A stretch of 62,276 nt of DNA, taken from contig JAJQBS010000069.1 in the NCBI GenBank assembly GCA_021203145.1, forward strand, positions 1-62,276, written 5' to 3'. The translations under genes and the position numbers were made by a program. The notes under the pieces were generated by a model that saw nothing but the letters and a program-made list of their open reading frames with translations, was not told the DNA's origin and searched no databases. This stretch comes from Lachnospiraceae bacterium. Lineage in GTDB: Bacteria > Bacillota > Clostridia > Lachnospirales > Lachnospiraceae. The first letter of the stretch is position 1; every line of letters begins with the position of its first letter. Positions 44,715-54,671 of this stretch are shown here, piece by piece.

Positions 44715-46448
44715 ATGGTTGATTTGACAGTACATAAATTTATACCGCAGTGGCTGAAGGAAAACCTGGACGGATACCAGTTCCTTACACCGGATGCCAT
44801 GCAGCTCCGGAGTGCGATGGCCTCCAACCCGCTGGCGGCAGAGGAGGATTACCGGGCGTTTGGCGAGCTCTACGAGCGTTTCCTGCTTCTGATCGAGTTT
44901 AATCCGTTCCTTGGCACGACGAAAAACGGTGAAAAAGCAGCCATTCTGGCGAAGGATTTTTATTTCTATCTTTATCCGACCAAACAGGGCATTTATTTAC
45001 CGATCGGCCTGCATCTGGAAATCGGCGCCGCTGACAGCGAGCAGGATGCGAAGGAATTCGGCGGGCGACTGCGCGGGACACTGGATCAGTGGGAAAAAGA
45101 GTTTGGCGCGAGGCAGGCAAAGGGGAAGCGGCTGCCCGATTCAGTTCAGGGAAACGTGGATTTGCAGGCTCTTCTGAATAAGTCTCCTTCGCATCTGTCC
45201 TGGCTGGTCAGCCAGATTCTGCTGCTGCTTCTGATTGCGCTGTGTGCCTTCGGGCTCTTTACGCAGGTCCACACCGGCGGAACAGATATTTTCCGGCCGC
45301 AGAGCCTGGACGGGATCGCCAGAATCTGCGTGGCAGTAGCTTCGGCTGCGTACCTGCTGAAATCGCTTGCCTGGCTTACGCGTGAAAAAAAGCGGACGCA
45401 GTATCTGAAGGCCTGGAAGATGAAGCTGAAGCTGGTCGAGGATTCTGAGGCAGAGCAGCCGGTGACAGGCTTTCGTACGCCGGAGCTGGCGGAGACTCTG
45501 ATTGATAAAATTGAGGCGAGGACCTACCAGAAGCCGACCGGGTTTACAGCGGGGAGCCTGCCCGCGAGCCTGGAGTCAGCCGTCTCTGACGCCAATCTGG
45601 AGGACCTTTCTGATGAGAAGAAACAGAAAATCTTCCAGACGGCCAGACCGGTACATGTGCTTGCCATGCTGATGGCGGCGATCTGCCTGCTGACCGCTTC
45701 TCCTCTGGATGACTGGATGCCGCAGGCTGTGGGAACTGTGCGAACCCAGGCACAGGACGCGGTGGATCTGGCTCTTCTGATGTTGGATTCGGCCCTGACC
45801 GGCTCCCAGGAGGAGAACAACATACGCAGCAGTGTGCATGTCCAGCTTGTCGTCACGGCGGATTCCCTGTCCGGACACAGTGACCTCAACGCGGAGGAAG
45901 GCATCGTCTCTTATGAAAAGGGAACCGTACTGGAAATGTCCGGCTGTGAAACCGATGACCTCGGCGACCTTTGCTATTATGTTTCAGATGGCAGCGGCAC
46001 CCTTTCCTATGTATCGGCTTCGGGTGCTTCCCTGAAGGCGGCAAACGGCTTTACGATAGCGTCGGCGCGGTTGCTTTCCAGTGACGGACAGGAGAAGGAA
46101 TCGGAGGATCTCCGGAATTTATTCGACGGATCTCCCCTCTCTGGCACGGTACTGGAAACAGGTGATATCATAGAGATTGTATTTACTGACACTGTAAGCC
46201 CTGAAGGGATTTATGTGATAAATGGCAGTATGGAAGAGATTTCATCCACATCCGGCGGAGTCCGGCTTGCATACCTGAGTCTGGATGATGCTGAGGGCTG
46301 CCGCATTCTGTTTGATACGCAGTGCGATACCAACGGATACGCTGTCGCGCTCACCGGTGAATCCTTCCAGACGGCCAGATTCCAGGTGGTCAGCACGACG
46401 GACGGGGCGAATGATTGCAGTGTATCCGAGATTCTATTTTGCGGATGA
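44715..46448 (+). CDS. Three-TM protein of unknown function with probable C-terminal beta-sandwich
   Basis: The 577-residue protein has an N-terminal soluble domain (about 1-155), two membrane segments (about 160-185 and 198-222), a cytoplasmic or loop region, and a third membrane segment (about 313-335). The last 240 residues are beta-rich and end with NLFDGSPLSG, IEIVFTD, GIYVING and ARFQVVST...SVSEILF, the order seen in discoidin/galactose-binding-like folds. I do not recognise the N-terminal domain. It lies 21 bp behind the GH3-like gene and 21 bp before the VWA gene, so it belongs to the same operon. Function unknown. Confidence 0.8.
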   Translation: MVDLTVHKFIPQWLKENLDGYQFLTPDAMQLRSAMASNPLAAEEDYRAFGELYERFLLLIEFNPFLGTTKNGEKAAILAKDFYFYLYPTKQGIYLPIGLHLEIGAADSEQDAKEFGGRLRGTLDQWEKEFGARQAKGKRLPDSVQGNVDLQALLNKSPSHLSWLVSQILLLLLIALCAFGLFTQVHTGGTDIFRPQSLDGIARICVAVASAAYLLKSLAWLTREKKRTQYLKAWKMKLKLVEDSEAEQPVTGFRTPELAETLIDKIEARTYQKPTGFTAGSLPASLESAVSDANLEDLSDEKKQKIFQTARPVHVLAMLMAAICLLTASPLDDWMPQAVGTVRTQAQDAVDLALLMLDSALTGSQEENNIRSSVHVQLVVTADSLSGHSDLNAEEGIVSYEKGTVLEMSGCETDDLGDLCYYVSDGSGTLSYVSASGASLKAANGFTIASARLLSSDGQEKESEDLRNLFDGSPLSGTVLETGDIIEIVFTDTVSPEGIYVINGSMEEISSTSGGVRLAYLSLDDAEGCRILFDTQCDTNGYAVALTGESFQTARFQVVSTTDGANDCSVSEILFCG

Positions 46449-46469
46449 TATCAGGAAGGAGAAGGAAAG

Positions 46470-48560
46470 ATGAAAAGATTTCTGAAAATGGCGGCTGCGG
46501 TGCTGCTTGCCTGTATGTTGGTGTGCTTCCCGTCCTGCGCGGATGCGACGGAGTCGACCAGCATGGATGTGATTCTGGTGCTGGATCTGAGCGGCTCCAT
46601 GAAGTACAACGATGAGAACCATATCTCTCAGAGCGGCGCCAAGATGTTTATAGACATGATGGAGAGCACCGGTTCGAGAGCTGGTCTCGTCGCATTCTCA
46701 GACGAGCTGGTAGAGACCTACAGCCTTACATCGCTGAGTACGGCAGATGACAAGACAGCGCTGAAAAATGTGATTGACAGCCTGAGCTATGACGGCGATA
46801 CGGACATTGGCACCGCTCTGGAGACAGCGGTCAGCATGCTGACGTCCGCTACGGATGTGGGAAATAAAAAAGCGATTATTTTCTTTACGGACGGCGCGAT
46901 TGATCTTCCGAATGCCAGCGCCGGGGAATCGGAGGCGGAGGCGGAGTCCCTTTCGAAGACGCAGTCTGCAATGACGACGGCGGCGTCATCCGGTATTCCT
47001 ATTTATACGATCGGCCTGAACGCAAACGGAAACGCAGATACGGAGCTGATCAGCGAGATCGCGAGTTCTACGGGCGCGACGTCGGATATCGTGACATCCG
47101 CATCCGAGCTTCCGGAAATATTCAGCAATATTTTTGCTGATTTTGTGGAATCTGAGATCAATGACCTCGGAAATATTACCATCTCCAGTGCGGACACCTA
47201 CGAGTCCGTCGGATTTTCGATTCCGAACGACAGTGTCCTTGAGGCGAATATCGTGATGATTACCAGCAGCGACACCGGAAAGGTGACCGATATCCTGCTG
47301 ACGGATCCGAGCGGGAATACACTCTCTCCGGACGGCTCCTCCATCATCCTTACGACAGATGACAACTACAGCAACATCAAGCTCGTAGGCCCCTCTTCCG
47401 GCTCCTGGGTGCTGCAGATCAAGGGCGACGCGGGCTGCGAGGTGCATGTCAATCTGATTTACAATTACGATATCATCCTTGTCGCGAATGTATCGGATGA
47501 CGGCAGCGGCAATATGTTTGTGTCCGCGACCCTGCAGAAGAACAATGCGCAGGTATCTGACGACGCCCTCTACGCGGCACTTACCACCACTGCAAATGTG
47601 ACCAGGGCGAACGGTACCGTAGAATCGTATCCGATGGCTCTCTCCGGGAGTAACTTTACCTGTACAGTCACAAGCCTGGATCCACAGGAAGTAGTAACGG
47701 TGACCGTACACACGGAAGGCGCGAACATGTACCGTGATTCGGATACGCTCACATTCACGAATCCGACGTCTGTGCCAGAGCCTGATCCAAATACGGTCGA
47801 TCTGACCGCTTCACTGCCGAACCCGATCACGCTTAAGGGTCTGATCCCCTCTATGGCGAAGACCACGCTGAACCTGGACAGCTATTTCACCTCATCCGCA
47901 GGTCTGGCGCTGACTTATTCCGTCCAGGTAGCAGACTCTGAAATTGCCACGGCGGACTTGAACGGCAGCTCGCTGACTCTGAAAGGCGCTAAAAAGGATA
48001 CGACGAGTATTACTGTCACTGCGACAGACACAGAGGGCAATACGGCCTCTCAGTCAACTGAAGTGGAGGTCTCCGCGACGCTGAACAGCATCCTGCCCCT
48101 GATCCTGATACCGATACTTCTGCTTCTGATTATCCTGATTATTGTGCTTCTGATCGTCAAGAGCAAGGGTTCAAAGCTGACGGGATTCCTGTTCTGGCAG
48201 CTGCTGAATGAGGAGGGCTATTCAGACAGCACCTATGAGGAGCAGTTTGACCTGACCTTCGCGAAGAAGACTGCCCAGGTGAGCAGCTTCGTGACGGATC
48301 TGTCACTGGCCTATTCGGGGCTGGATAAGGTCGAGATTTCCGGCAATAAGAATGGCATCACCGTGCAGAATAAGGGAAAGACCTGCGACCTCCTGGATCC
48401 AAACGGGGCGGTCGTAAAGAAGACGACGGTATTTGACGGCGGCTTCTTCCGGATTGTATGCAGGACGGATGACGGCGCTACCGTGATCGTGTCGATCCGT
48501 TACCAGAAGGCGATGGCGATGGACGGGATGATGGGCGACATGAATGATTTTGAGTTTTAA
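46470..48560 (+). CDS. Extracellular von Willebrand A domain protein with membrane anchor
   Basis: The 696-residue protein has a signal peptide (about 1-26), a VWA domain (about 33-215) with a complete MIDAS (DLSGS at 39-43, the Thr in DGDTDIGTALE, and FFTDGAID), further beta-sandwich modules (about 235-530), a membrane segment (about 541-565) and a cytoplasmic tail of about 130 residues. The metal site suggests cation-dependent ligand binding outside, connected to the inside through the tail. ATG 46470 follows AAGGAGAAGG. It is the last gene of the first sub-block; a gap of 230 bp with a promoter follows. Confidence 0.9.
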   Translation: MKRFLKMAAAVLLACMLVCFPSCADATESTSMDVILVLDLSGSMKYNDENHISQSGAKMFIDMMESTGSRAGLVAFSDELVETYSLTSLSTADDKTALKNVIDSLSYDGDTDIGTALETAVSMLTSATDVGNKKAIIFFTDGAIDLPNASAGESEAEAESLSKTQSAMTTAASSGIPIYTIGLNANGNADTELISEIASSTGATSDIVTSASELPEIFSNIFADFVESEINDLGNITISSADTYESVGFSIPNDSVLEANIVMITSSDTGKVTDILLTDPSGNTLSPDGSSIILTTDDNYSNIKLVGPSSGSWVLQIKGDAGCEVHVNLIYNYDIILVANVSDDGSGNMFVSATLQKNNAQVSDDALYAALTTTANVTRANGTVESYPMALSGSNFTCTVTSLDPQEVVTVTVHTEGANMYRDSDTLTFTNPTSVPEPDPNTVDLTASLPNPITLKGLIPSMAKTTLNLDSYFTSSAGLALTYSVQVADSEIATADLNGSSLTLKGAKKDTTSITVTATDTEGNTASQSTEVEVSATLNSILPLILIPILLLLIILIIVLLIVKSKGSKLTGFLFWQLLNEEGYSDSTYEEQFDLTFAKKTAQVSSFVTDLSLAYSGLDKVEISGNKNGITVQNKGKTCDLLDPNGAVVKKTTVFDGGFFRIVCRTDDGATVIVSIRYQKAMAMDGMMGDMNDFEF

Positions 48561-48646
48561 AGCTGCAGCGGAATGGTCTGGCATACGGCAATGTGTCAGA
48601 CCATCAAGACAGATGATCGAAATCCGGCAAAAAATCAGAAGAATGC

Positions 48647-48675
48647 TTTACCGCGGCTGTTTTTTGTGATACACT
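48647..48675 (+). promoter_or_regulatory. Promoter of the tubulin-like gene
   Basis: TTTACC (48647-48652), 17-bp spacer, TACACT (48670-48675), the latter in a TG-extended context. It gives the tubulin-like gene its own transcript inside the cluster. Confidence 0.55.
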
Positions 48676-48790
48676 GTTTAAAGTTTTTAAAGTTTTTGCA
48701 GCGCCGGGGCGGAAAGTAATACGGCGACGGCTGTTTACTCGATAGTGTAAGCGGGTTCTACTATATTTAAAGCAAAGGAGAATGTACAAA

Positions 48791-51700
48791 ATGGGATTGA
48801 GTCAGGACTATCAGAAGAAGATCAAAGAGTCTCTGGACATGGACGAGAACGGGCGTCTTCATGCGATTGCGGATAAAGCAGCTTCTGTGAACGCGCCGGT
48901 GCTGATTGTCGGTCTGGGCGGCTCCGGGCTGGATACTCTTCTGGCAACAAAAAAGATGATTTATGATATCATCCAGAGAGAGAAGCTGGAAGATGGAAGC
49001 TATTCGGATAAGCCGAGGAATATTGAATATCTGGGGATCGACACAGACACTACCTATGAGACCAGAACCTGCCAGGGGATGCGCCTGAATAAGACGGCAG
49101 GGGAGCTTCAGATTTTTACAATGCCCCAGGTGCAGCCGGTGCTGAAGCACCCGGATCTGCTCCCGGAGTATATCAGCGGATGGCTGGATACGTCGATGCC
49201 GGCGGAAAGCGTGATCAATGGCGCGGGCGCCGTACGACAGCTGGGACGTCTGCTTCTGATGCAGAACATCGGAAAGCTGCTTCCGGTGCTGGAGGAGAAG
49301 ATCAGCAGGGTTTCGATCGGATTTCCGGCGACGACTCCTTTGTATGTGTTTATTATCGCCGGTATCAGCGGCGGAACGGGCAGCGGTACGTTTATTGATA
49401 TGCCATATATTATCCGCGCAGTAGCGGAAAACAGGGGGCGCAGCATTGTACAGACCATCGGCCTGCTGTATCTTCCGGATGTGAATGCGAACCGGGACGG
49501 CATGGCGGCGGTCGGCGTATCCAGTCTTTATGCCAATGGGTTTGCCGCGCTGAAGGAGCTGGACTATCTGATGAACATTGAGCGTACCGGTGATTCCTTC
49601 GAGCAGAATTATGGCAATTACCAGGTTGGACGCAAGAGCGACGGCGGGGCGTTGAAGCCCTATGATATCTGTCTGCTTCTTTCCAGCAAAGATAAAAACG
49701 GCAAAATGGCGGCCACCGGCAATGAATCCTATGAGCTGGCAACACACGTCGCTGCTGAGACAATTTTCAATTTTGTCCTGGGCGATACCGGGAAAACAGA
49801 TGTTGCTGATTTCGGCATCCAGTCCTGGCTGAGCAACGAAGGAAAGAATATGGAGACCTACCAGACCATGCTGGGCGACCACAGACATCCGATCTCCTAT
49901 GCGTACAGCATTGCCGGCGCTTCCTCGGCGAAGCTGCCGATGGACGATGTGATGAGCTATCTGGCATACCGGATGTACAAGGAGGTTGAGAAATTCTGGA
50001 ACCAGAACCCGACAGAGGGCGATATCGAAACAGTCGAAAATTTCTTCAAGCTCTCCAGGGGAGCAATCAATTCCGGAGCCAGGGCAAACCTGCCGCTCGT
50101 ACCCGCGGGGCAGATCGACGCCAGGACAGCGATCAACTCGCATCAGCAGGTCATTGCACTTTACGAAGGAACGCTGAAGAAACAGAAGGACAAGGTTGTC
50201 ATGAATCTGCAGGCCATGCAGGATAATCTTCAGCAGATGGTAGATGATGAGAATAACATCATTAATCAGTACTTTAAGGACATGGAAAAGGGACCGGTCT
50301 TTGCACAGCAGTGCCTGTTCTCGCTGACAGGCAGAAGCGTGATCACAGATCTGCGGCAGTACAGGATTGATTTTTCCAGCAAGACTCCGACATCTGAGAT
50401 CATTAATTCCTATAATCAGCAGGTGTCCGTGGCGCTGGAAGATCTGAGATCTGCTCTTTTCAAGGGAAATAAACTCCAGATTTACCTTGATAAGCTGAAC
50501 CAGCTCTATGCCGCGAAGCTGACGGTCTTCGTGAATGATCAGCTGCAGACCTTCTGCGGGAATGCGGACGCAATCCTGACAGGAAAGAACAACGAGATTT
50601 TTGACATCGTCTCCGACCTGCTCCGCCAGATGATGCCGATTTTTGAAAGCTATGGCTCGATTAAGACGTCGGCTGTCACCGGTAAAATCGGAAGTACGAC
50701 GGTTCTTTCCTGGAGTATGGTGGATACGCCGACCTTTATTAAAGAGCTGGAGAAGCGGATGGAGAACAATCAGCAGTTCAATGTGAACCTTCAGGAGGTT
50801 GTACGTGCATTCTATCTCTACTTGTTTGAAAATGTCGACAAATGGAAGGATGAGAATAAGGACGCGGTCGAAGATCTGAATACCTTTATTTACAAACAGT
50901 TTAATACCGTCCTGAACAACAGTATGGATTTCTTCCTCGAGATTATCGCGGAGTCGCAGGGGAAGACACTGACCCAGTATTGCACCGATATCATAATGGA
51001 GCTGACAAGGAAGGCTGAGGTGCGCTATCCGATCGACAGTGCGTTTGCTTCCAGCGCGGTTCAGCAGCCGAGTTACTCCTTTATCTCCATTCCGGATAAT
51101 TCGCCGGTGCTCTTAAAGGCTGCAAAGGCTGCTGCCGCAGCTGCTACGTCGGATGGAGGCGCGCCGAGCATCGTAAAGACCAGCGGCGTGCGTGACCGGA
51201 TTTTCATGATGCGCTTTATGAGCGCGACGCCGCTCAGCCTGAACGCGGACATCAAGCAGTTTTACAAGGTCTATATGCAGCACCGTGATTCTCAGAAGGG
51301 GCTGCAGCTGTATGTGCCGACAAAGGTTGGCAAGCGGGAATCCGATACGAACTGGAAGGATCTTCCGTCACCATATCCGGAAAGCGAGTGGGTCGGATTT
51401 TCGGATCCGAAGGATCACGAGCAGAATGAGCATTACAGGAATGTTCTGAAAAAGGCCGTGGAGTATGGCTATGTGGTACTGAATGATCTTGAAAAGACGA
51501 TGACGCTTTATTATGACGGTGCGATCGACATTGACGAGATTGCCGCAAAGTATTCGATTGATCTTTCCTCCGATGCGACGATTAAACAGCTGGCGGCAGG
51601 CAAGTTCAAAAAGGAGATTGAAGCACTGCTGGCAAAGGAAGGCATTCCGACACGGTGTACGAAGTCCATCCAGCGGTCGGATATGGTACAGGACGTGGAC

Positions 51701-52270
51701 GGCAAGCTGAAGGAGAGCTATGTGGATACCCTGTTTATCCAGATGTACCGGCCGCGTCAGGAGATTGAGCGCATGGTAGAGAACCATGAGAAAGCGCTGG
51801 AGGCTGTTGAGAAGGTACAGAGCCGCGTGGTAGATGAGAACATCGTAGAGTGCTTTGTAAAATGCCGCATCACGAACAAGGTGACACGCCATCCGAAGAA
51901 GACCGGGGCCTTTATCTATTTTGACCGCGGAGGCGCTGCGCAGGAGCTGCTCACACTGACCAGCCTGCAGAGTGTTTATCAGGAGTATTATATCCTGAAG
52001 AGCTTTATGGCACTGCCGAAGCAGGCACGGGATATCTCGAAGGTCGCGGCACAGGCAGCGATTGATTCTGCGGAGGATCCGGAGCTGCTGGTCAAAGCCA
52101 TCCAGGCATACCGGAAAATGATCCTCTCAAAAATCGACGTCCTGAACCTTGACCATGCTGAAATCATTGACGGCGATAAGATTCTGGATTCTTACAGGAA
52201 TCTGAGCCGTGTGGCTTTCCAGATTGAAGGGATGCTGAAACCGGCTCAGCCGGATGAGTTCAATTTCTGA
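48791..52270 (+). CDS. Tubulin/FtsZ-superfamily protein (Tubulin_2 type), 1159 residues
   Basis: The N-terminal third is a tubulin-like GTPase: VLIVGLGGSGLDTL (nucleotide loop, 41-46), EYLGIDTD strand (79-86) and the tubulin signature GGTGSGT (194-200). YLPDVNANRDG and ALKELDYL follow, and YDICLLLSS at 291-299 closes the domain. The remaining 800 residues are mostly helical and charged, without membrane segments, so the protein is cytoplasmic and far larger than FtsZ (about 380). This family of large bacterial tubulin-like proteins has no settled function. ATG 48791 is 10 bases behind AAAGGAG; ATG 48782 is too close. It stands in the middle of the envelope cluster, between a VWA gene and a possible partner. 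Confidence 0.9.
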   Translation: MGLSQDYQKKIKESLDMDENGRLHAIADKAASVNAPVLIVGLGGSGLDTLLATKKMIYDIIQREKLEDGSYSDKPRNIEYLGIDTDTTYETRTCQGMRLNKTAGELQIFTMPQVQPVLKHPDLLPEYISGWLDTSMPAESVINGAGAVRQLGRLLLMQNIGKLLPVLEEKISRVSIGFPATTPLYVFIIAGISGGTGSGTFIDMPYIIRAVAENRGRSIVQTIGLLYLPDVNANRDGMAAVGVSSLYANGFAALKELDYLMNIERTGDSFEQNYGNYQVGRKSDGGALKPYDICLLLSSKDKNGKMAATGNESYELATHVAAETIFNFVLGDTGKTDVADFGIQSWLSNEGKNMETYQTMLGDHRHPISYAYSIAGASSAKLPMDDVMSYLAYRMYKEVEKFWNQNPTEGDIETVENFFKLSRGAINSGARANLPLVPAGQIDARTAINSHQQVIALYEGTLKKQKDKVVMNLQAMQDNLQQMVDDENNIINQYFKDMEKGPVFAQQCLFSLTGRSVITDLRQYRIDFSSKTPTSEIINSYNQQVSVALEDLRSALFKGNKLQIYLDKLNQLYAAKLTVFVNDQLQTFCGNADAILTGKNNEIFDIVSDLLRQMMPIFESYGSIKTSAVTGKIGSTTVLSWSMVDTPTFIKELEKRMENNQQFNVNLQEVVRAFYLYLFENVDKWKDENKDAVEDLNTFIYKQFNTVLNNSMDFFLEIIAESQGKTLTQYCTDIIMELTRKAEVRYPIDSAFASSAVQQPSYSFISIPDNSPVLLKAAKAAAAAATSDGGAPSIVKTSGVRDRIFMMRFMSATPLSLNADIKQFYKVYMQHRDSQKGLQLYVPTKVGKRESDTNWKDLPSPYPESEWVGFSDPKDHEQNEHYRNVLKKAVEYGYVVLNDLEKTMTLYYDGAIDIDEIAAKYSIDLSSDATIKQLAAGKFKKEIEALLAKEGIPTRCTKSIQRSDMVQDVDGKLKESYVDTLFIQMYRPRQEIERMVENHEKALEAVEKVQSRVVDENIVECFVKCRITNKVTRHPKKTGAFIYFDRGGAAQELLTLTSLQSVYQEYYILKSFMALPKQARDISKVAAQAAIDSAEDPELLVKAIQAYRKMILSKIDVLNLDHAEIIDGDKILDSYRNLSRVAFQIEGMLKPAQPDEFNF

Positions 52271-52302
52271 TCATCGGATGGATCGGACAGAGTAAAAAAT
52301 CG

Positions 52303-52333
52303 GATAGGGGAACGCCTTTTCCCCTATCTTTTC
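52303..52333 (+). terminator. Terminator behind the tubulin-like gene
   Basis: GATAGGGGAA (52303-52312) pairs with TTCCCCTATC (52319-52328), with A residues before and TTTT after. The stem is the CGGATAGGGGAA module found in the hairpin repeats. Confidence 0.85.
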
Positions 52334-52451
52334 ACATTTTTATAATAACGGAAATCATAGGTATTGAGAGAACAGCTGGTACCTTCTGACGCAGATGCGT
52401 TTGAGCAGACTGCTTTTGGCACCAGAAACAGACAGAAGAGGGATAAGCACC

Positions 52452-54671
52452 ATGTTTTTAGATTTTATTCAGTCTGCCGGAGGAAAAAAACGCTCTCAGG
52501 GAAGTGGAAGTAATCTTCAGGTTCGCAGACCGCAGATCGTCGTACTGGTGGGGAACTTCGAGGAGGTGGAGACGGAGGCTCTTATGGGGTCCTTTCAGAA
52601 GCATTTTCCGTCCGACAGCTATTTATTCTGGATCTGTCTGGGCGGGAGCGCTCCATCCTTTTCCCACACCTACCATCATGCCGTCTCCGATGGCGGGGAG
52701 GATTATCTGAAGCGGCGCGAGGGCTATGTCGGGCAGGTAAAGGAAAAGGAGATGAGGAGCTTCCTGGTGGAGACCGTGGCCGATATTTATAATGGCACAG
52801 CGGGACTCAAAATCCAGGAAAGCGGAGGCGTCCAGGTGGCGCTGCTGGCAAAGGCGGAGCAGCCGGAGGCCGGCATGCTTTCAGCCATATTGCCATTGCT
52901 GAAAAGAGAGCTGAATGAGAATTTCCCGCTTGTCAATATGGATGCGTACCTGGTAGTGGATCAGAGCGCGTTCCGCGACCACCGCGAAGAAAAAGAGGCT
53001 GTGATCTATCTGAGCCTGTCTGAGATGCAGAAGCTGATGGAGAAGCGTCAGCTCCGCCTCGCCTATGTCCTGAGCAATTTGAACAACAAGGGGCAGCTCC
53101 TGGCCGGGGCGGACGCCGCGCAGGAGCAGTATGCCGCCATCGCTCTGATGATCGCGATGAAGAACCTGATCCCCAATAATGAACAGTTCCGGTATTCTGA
53201 TGAGAGCTATGGGAAGGCCGTAACGGAGGCGGGGCAGTCAATCGGTCTGGGAGCCGGTCTGATCTCGTCCGTCGGCCATATGCGGCTGCAGACCGATGAG
53301 ATGTTCAACGCACTTGTCGCTTACCGGACGGTGTGGCAGTGCCTCGGTGAGGTCGATGAAAATCTGGAGACGGAAGAGCGGTTGGATGAAATCGGACTTT
53401 CGAGGAATGCCGTCCAGACTTACTTCAAAGAAGCTGTGCGAATACCGAAGCTGTCCGTAGAGGATTTTGAAGCCATCGCCAGGAACAGCAGCATTGACGA
53501 TAAAATGGTGCTTTCGATGCGCTGCGGGGATGCGATTACGGGGATCTTTGGAAATAATCTGGCACTTTATCAGGAGCTGAATACGCCGTCCGTCAGCGTG
53601 GAGCAGAAGCTGAGCGACTGGCAGGATAATCTGAAAAAGAAAATCAGGGCTTTCTCTGACCAGATCAGCTTCTTTGACCTGGCTCTGCTTCTGGAAGAGG
53701 CGGAGGAGGAAATTCATGAACTCAATCTGGACATGGACGAGATTGTCTCAGACCGAAAGCGCAGGCTTGCGGAGTGGGAAGAGAGGATCTTTGCAAGCGC
53801 AGGAGGAGCGATCCCCAAAAACACAAGTCCCGTCTTTGTCCTGGCGCAGCAGTATCTGGAGCGAAAGAACGCCCTGTATCTGGCCACCCAGCAAAAGAAG
53901 ATGATAGACGGGGTGCAGGATCGCCTGAAATCTCTTGGCCGCGGCTATCGAGATTATAAGGCACTGGTTCTGGAGACGCTCGACAGCATTGACGGCGAAA
54001 TCGCGGAGAGGCAGAGCGCGGTGGAGCGACCGGGCAACGGGCTGGGGAAATTGCAGATTACAAACGCAGTAAACTATTACTCGGAAGTCACACAGAATCT
54101 GGTGGCACAGGATCAGGATCATTCGTTCCGCTATCTCAAAGACAAGCTCAGGGAAATCCTGAACATGGGATCACTGGATGAAGTAAAAATTTTTGAATAC
54201 GTGCAGGATTACTGCCAGAAGCAGATTTTTTCGGACGCGGGATTCCATATGGATTTTCTGCGCGAGCTGCAGAGCCGCCTGACAGGATACGACGACGGTG
54301 TGAATAAAATTCAGAACGGCACGGACGTCTCGGACTTTCTCGTGACGCAGATTGTGGATGCGCAGCATTATCTGTTTTATGACCGGATTACCGGGGGACA
54401 GCAGGCATATGAAGAGATGCCGATGTGCCTGCAGAGTGATGATATTTTTACCCAGCACAAAAACCAGAATGCCCATCTGGCCAATACCATCAAGACGCAG
54501 AAAATCCGGCTTTTCTGCAACCGGAACTGCGACGGCATGGACGTCCTGTTTCTGGCGGGCAACCTGAGGATGGAGAATCTGCATAAATGGGATATTTACG
54601 AGGAAGCGTATCAGGAACTGACAGGGGGTGATCGGGATGCAATTTCTGATGGATCAAAAACAGAGCAGTGA
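52452..54671 (+). CDS. Probable degenerate tubulin-like partner protein, 739 residues
   Basis: The protein has no signal peptide or membrane segment. Residues 25-240 line up with the order of the neighbouring tubulin-like domain: a first strand IVVLVGNF, then VQVALLAKAEQPEAG (127-141) where the neighbour has VFIIAGISGGTGSG, then a helix and AYLVVD (neighbour GLLYLPD), then LAYVLSNLNNKGQ (202-214; neighbour ICLLLSSKDKNGK). The glycine signature is lost, so it probably does not bind GTP normally. From about 390 the sequence is helical with coiled coils. ATG 52452 follows GAGGGAT. It overlaps the next gene by 35 bp. The assignment is my inference. Confidence 0.65.
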   Translation: MFLDFIQSAGGKKRSQGSGSNLQVRRPQIVVLVGNFEEVETEALMGSFQKHFPSDSYLFWICLGGSAPSFSHTYHHAVSDGGEDYLKRREGYVGQVKEKEMRSFLVETVADIYNGTAGLKIQESGGVQVALLAKAEQPEAGMLSAILPLLKRELNENFPLVNMDAYLVVDQSAFRDHREEKEAVIYLSLSEMQKLMEKRQLRLAYVLSNLNNKGQLLAGADAAQEQYAAIALMIAMKNLIPNNEQFRYSDESYGKAVTEAGQSIGLGAGLISSVGHMRLQTDEMFNALVAYRTVWQCLGEVDENLETEERLDEIGLSRNAVQTYFKEAVRIPKLSVEDFEAIARNSSIDDKMVLSMRCGDAITGIFGNNLALYQELNTPSVSVEQKLSDWQDNLKKKIRAFSDQISFFDLALLLEEAEEEIHELNLDMDEIVSDRKRRLAEWEERIFASAGGAIPKNTSPVFVLAQQYLERKNALYLATQQKKMIDGVQDRLKSLGRGYRDYKALVLETLDSIDGEIAERQSAVERPGNGLGKLQITNAVNYYSEVTQNLVAQDQDHSFRYLKDKLREILNMGSLDEVKIFEYVQDYCQKQIFSDAGFHMDFLRELQSRLTGYDDGVNKIQNGTDVSDFLVTQIVDAQHYLFYDRITGGQQAYEEMPMCLQSDDIFTQHKNQNAHLANTIKTQKIRLFCNRNCDGMDVLFLAGNLRMENLHKWDIYEEAYQELTGGDRDAISDGSKTEQ

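Noticed and set aside
48767..50143. Minus-strand open frame of about 460 codons
   Set aside because: It mirrors the tubulin-like gene, which carries the GGTGSGT signature on the plus strand.
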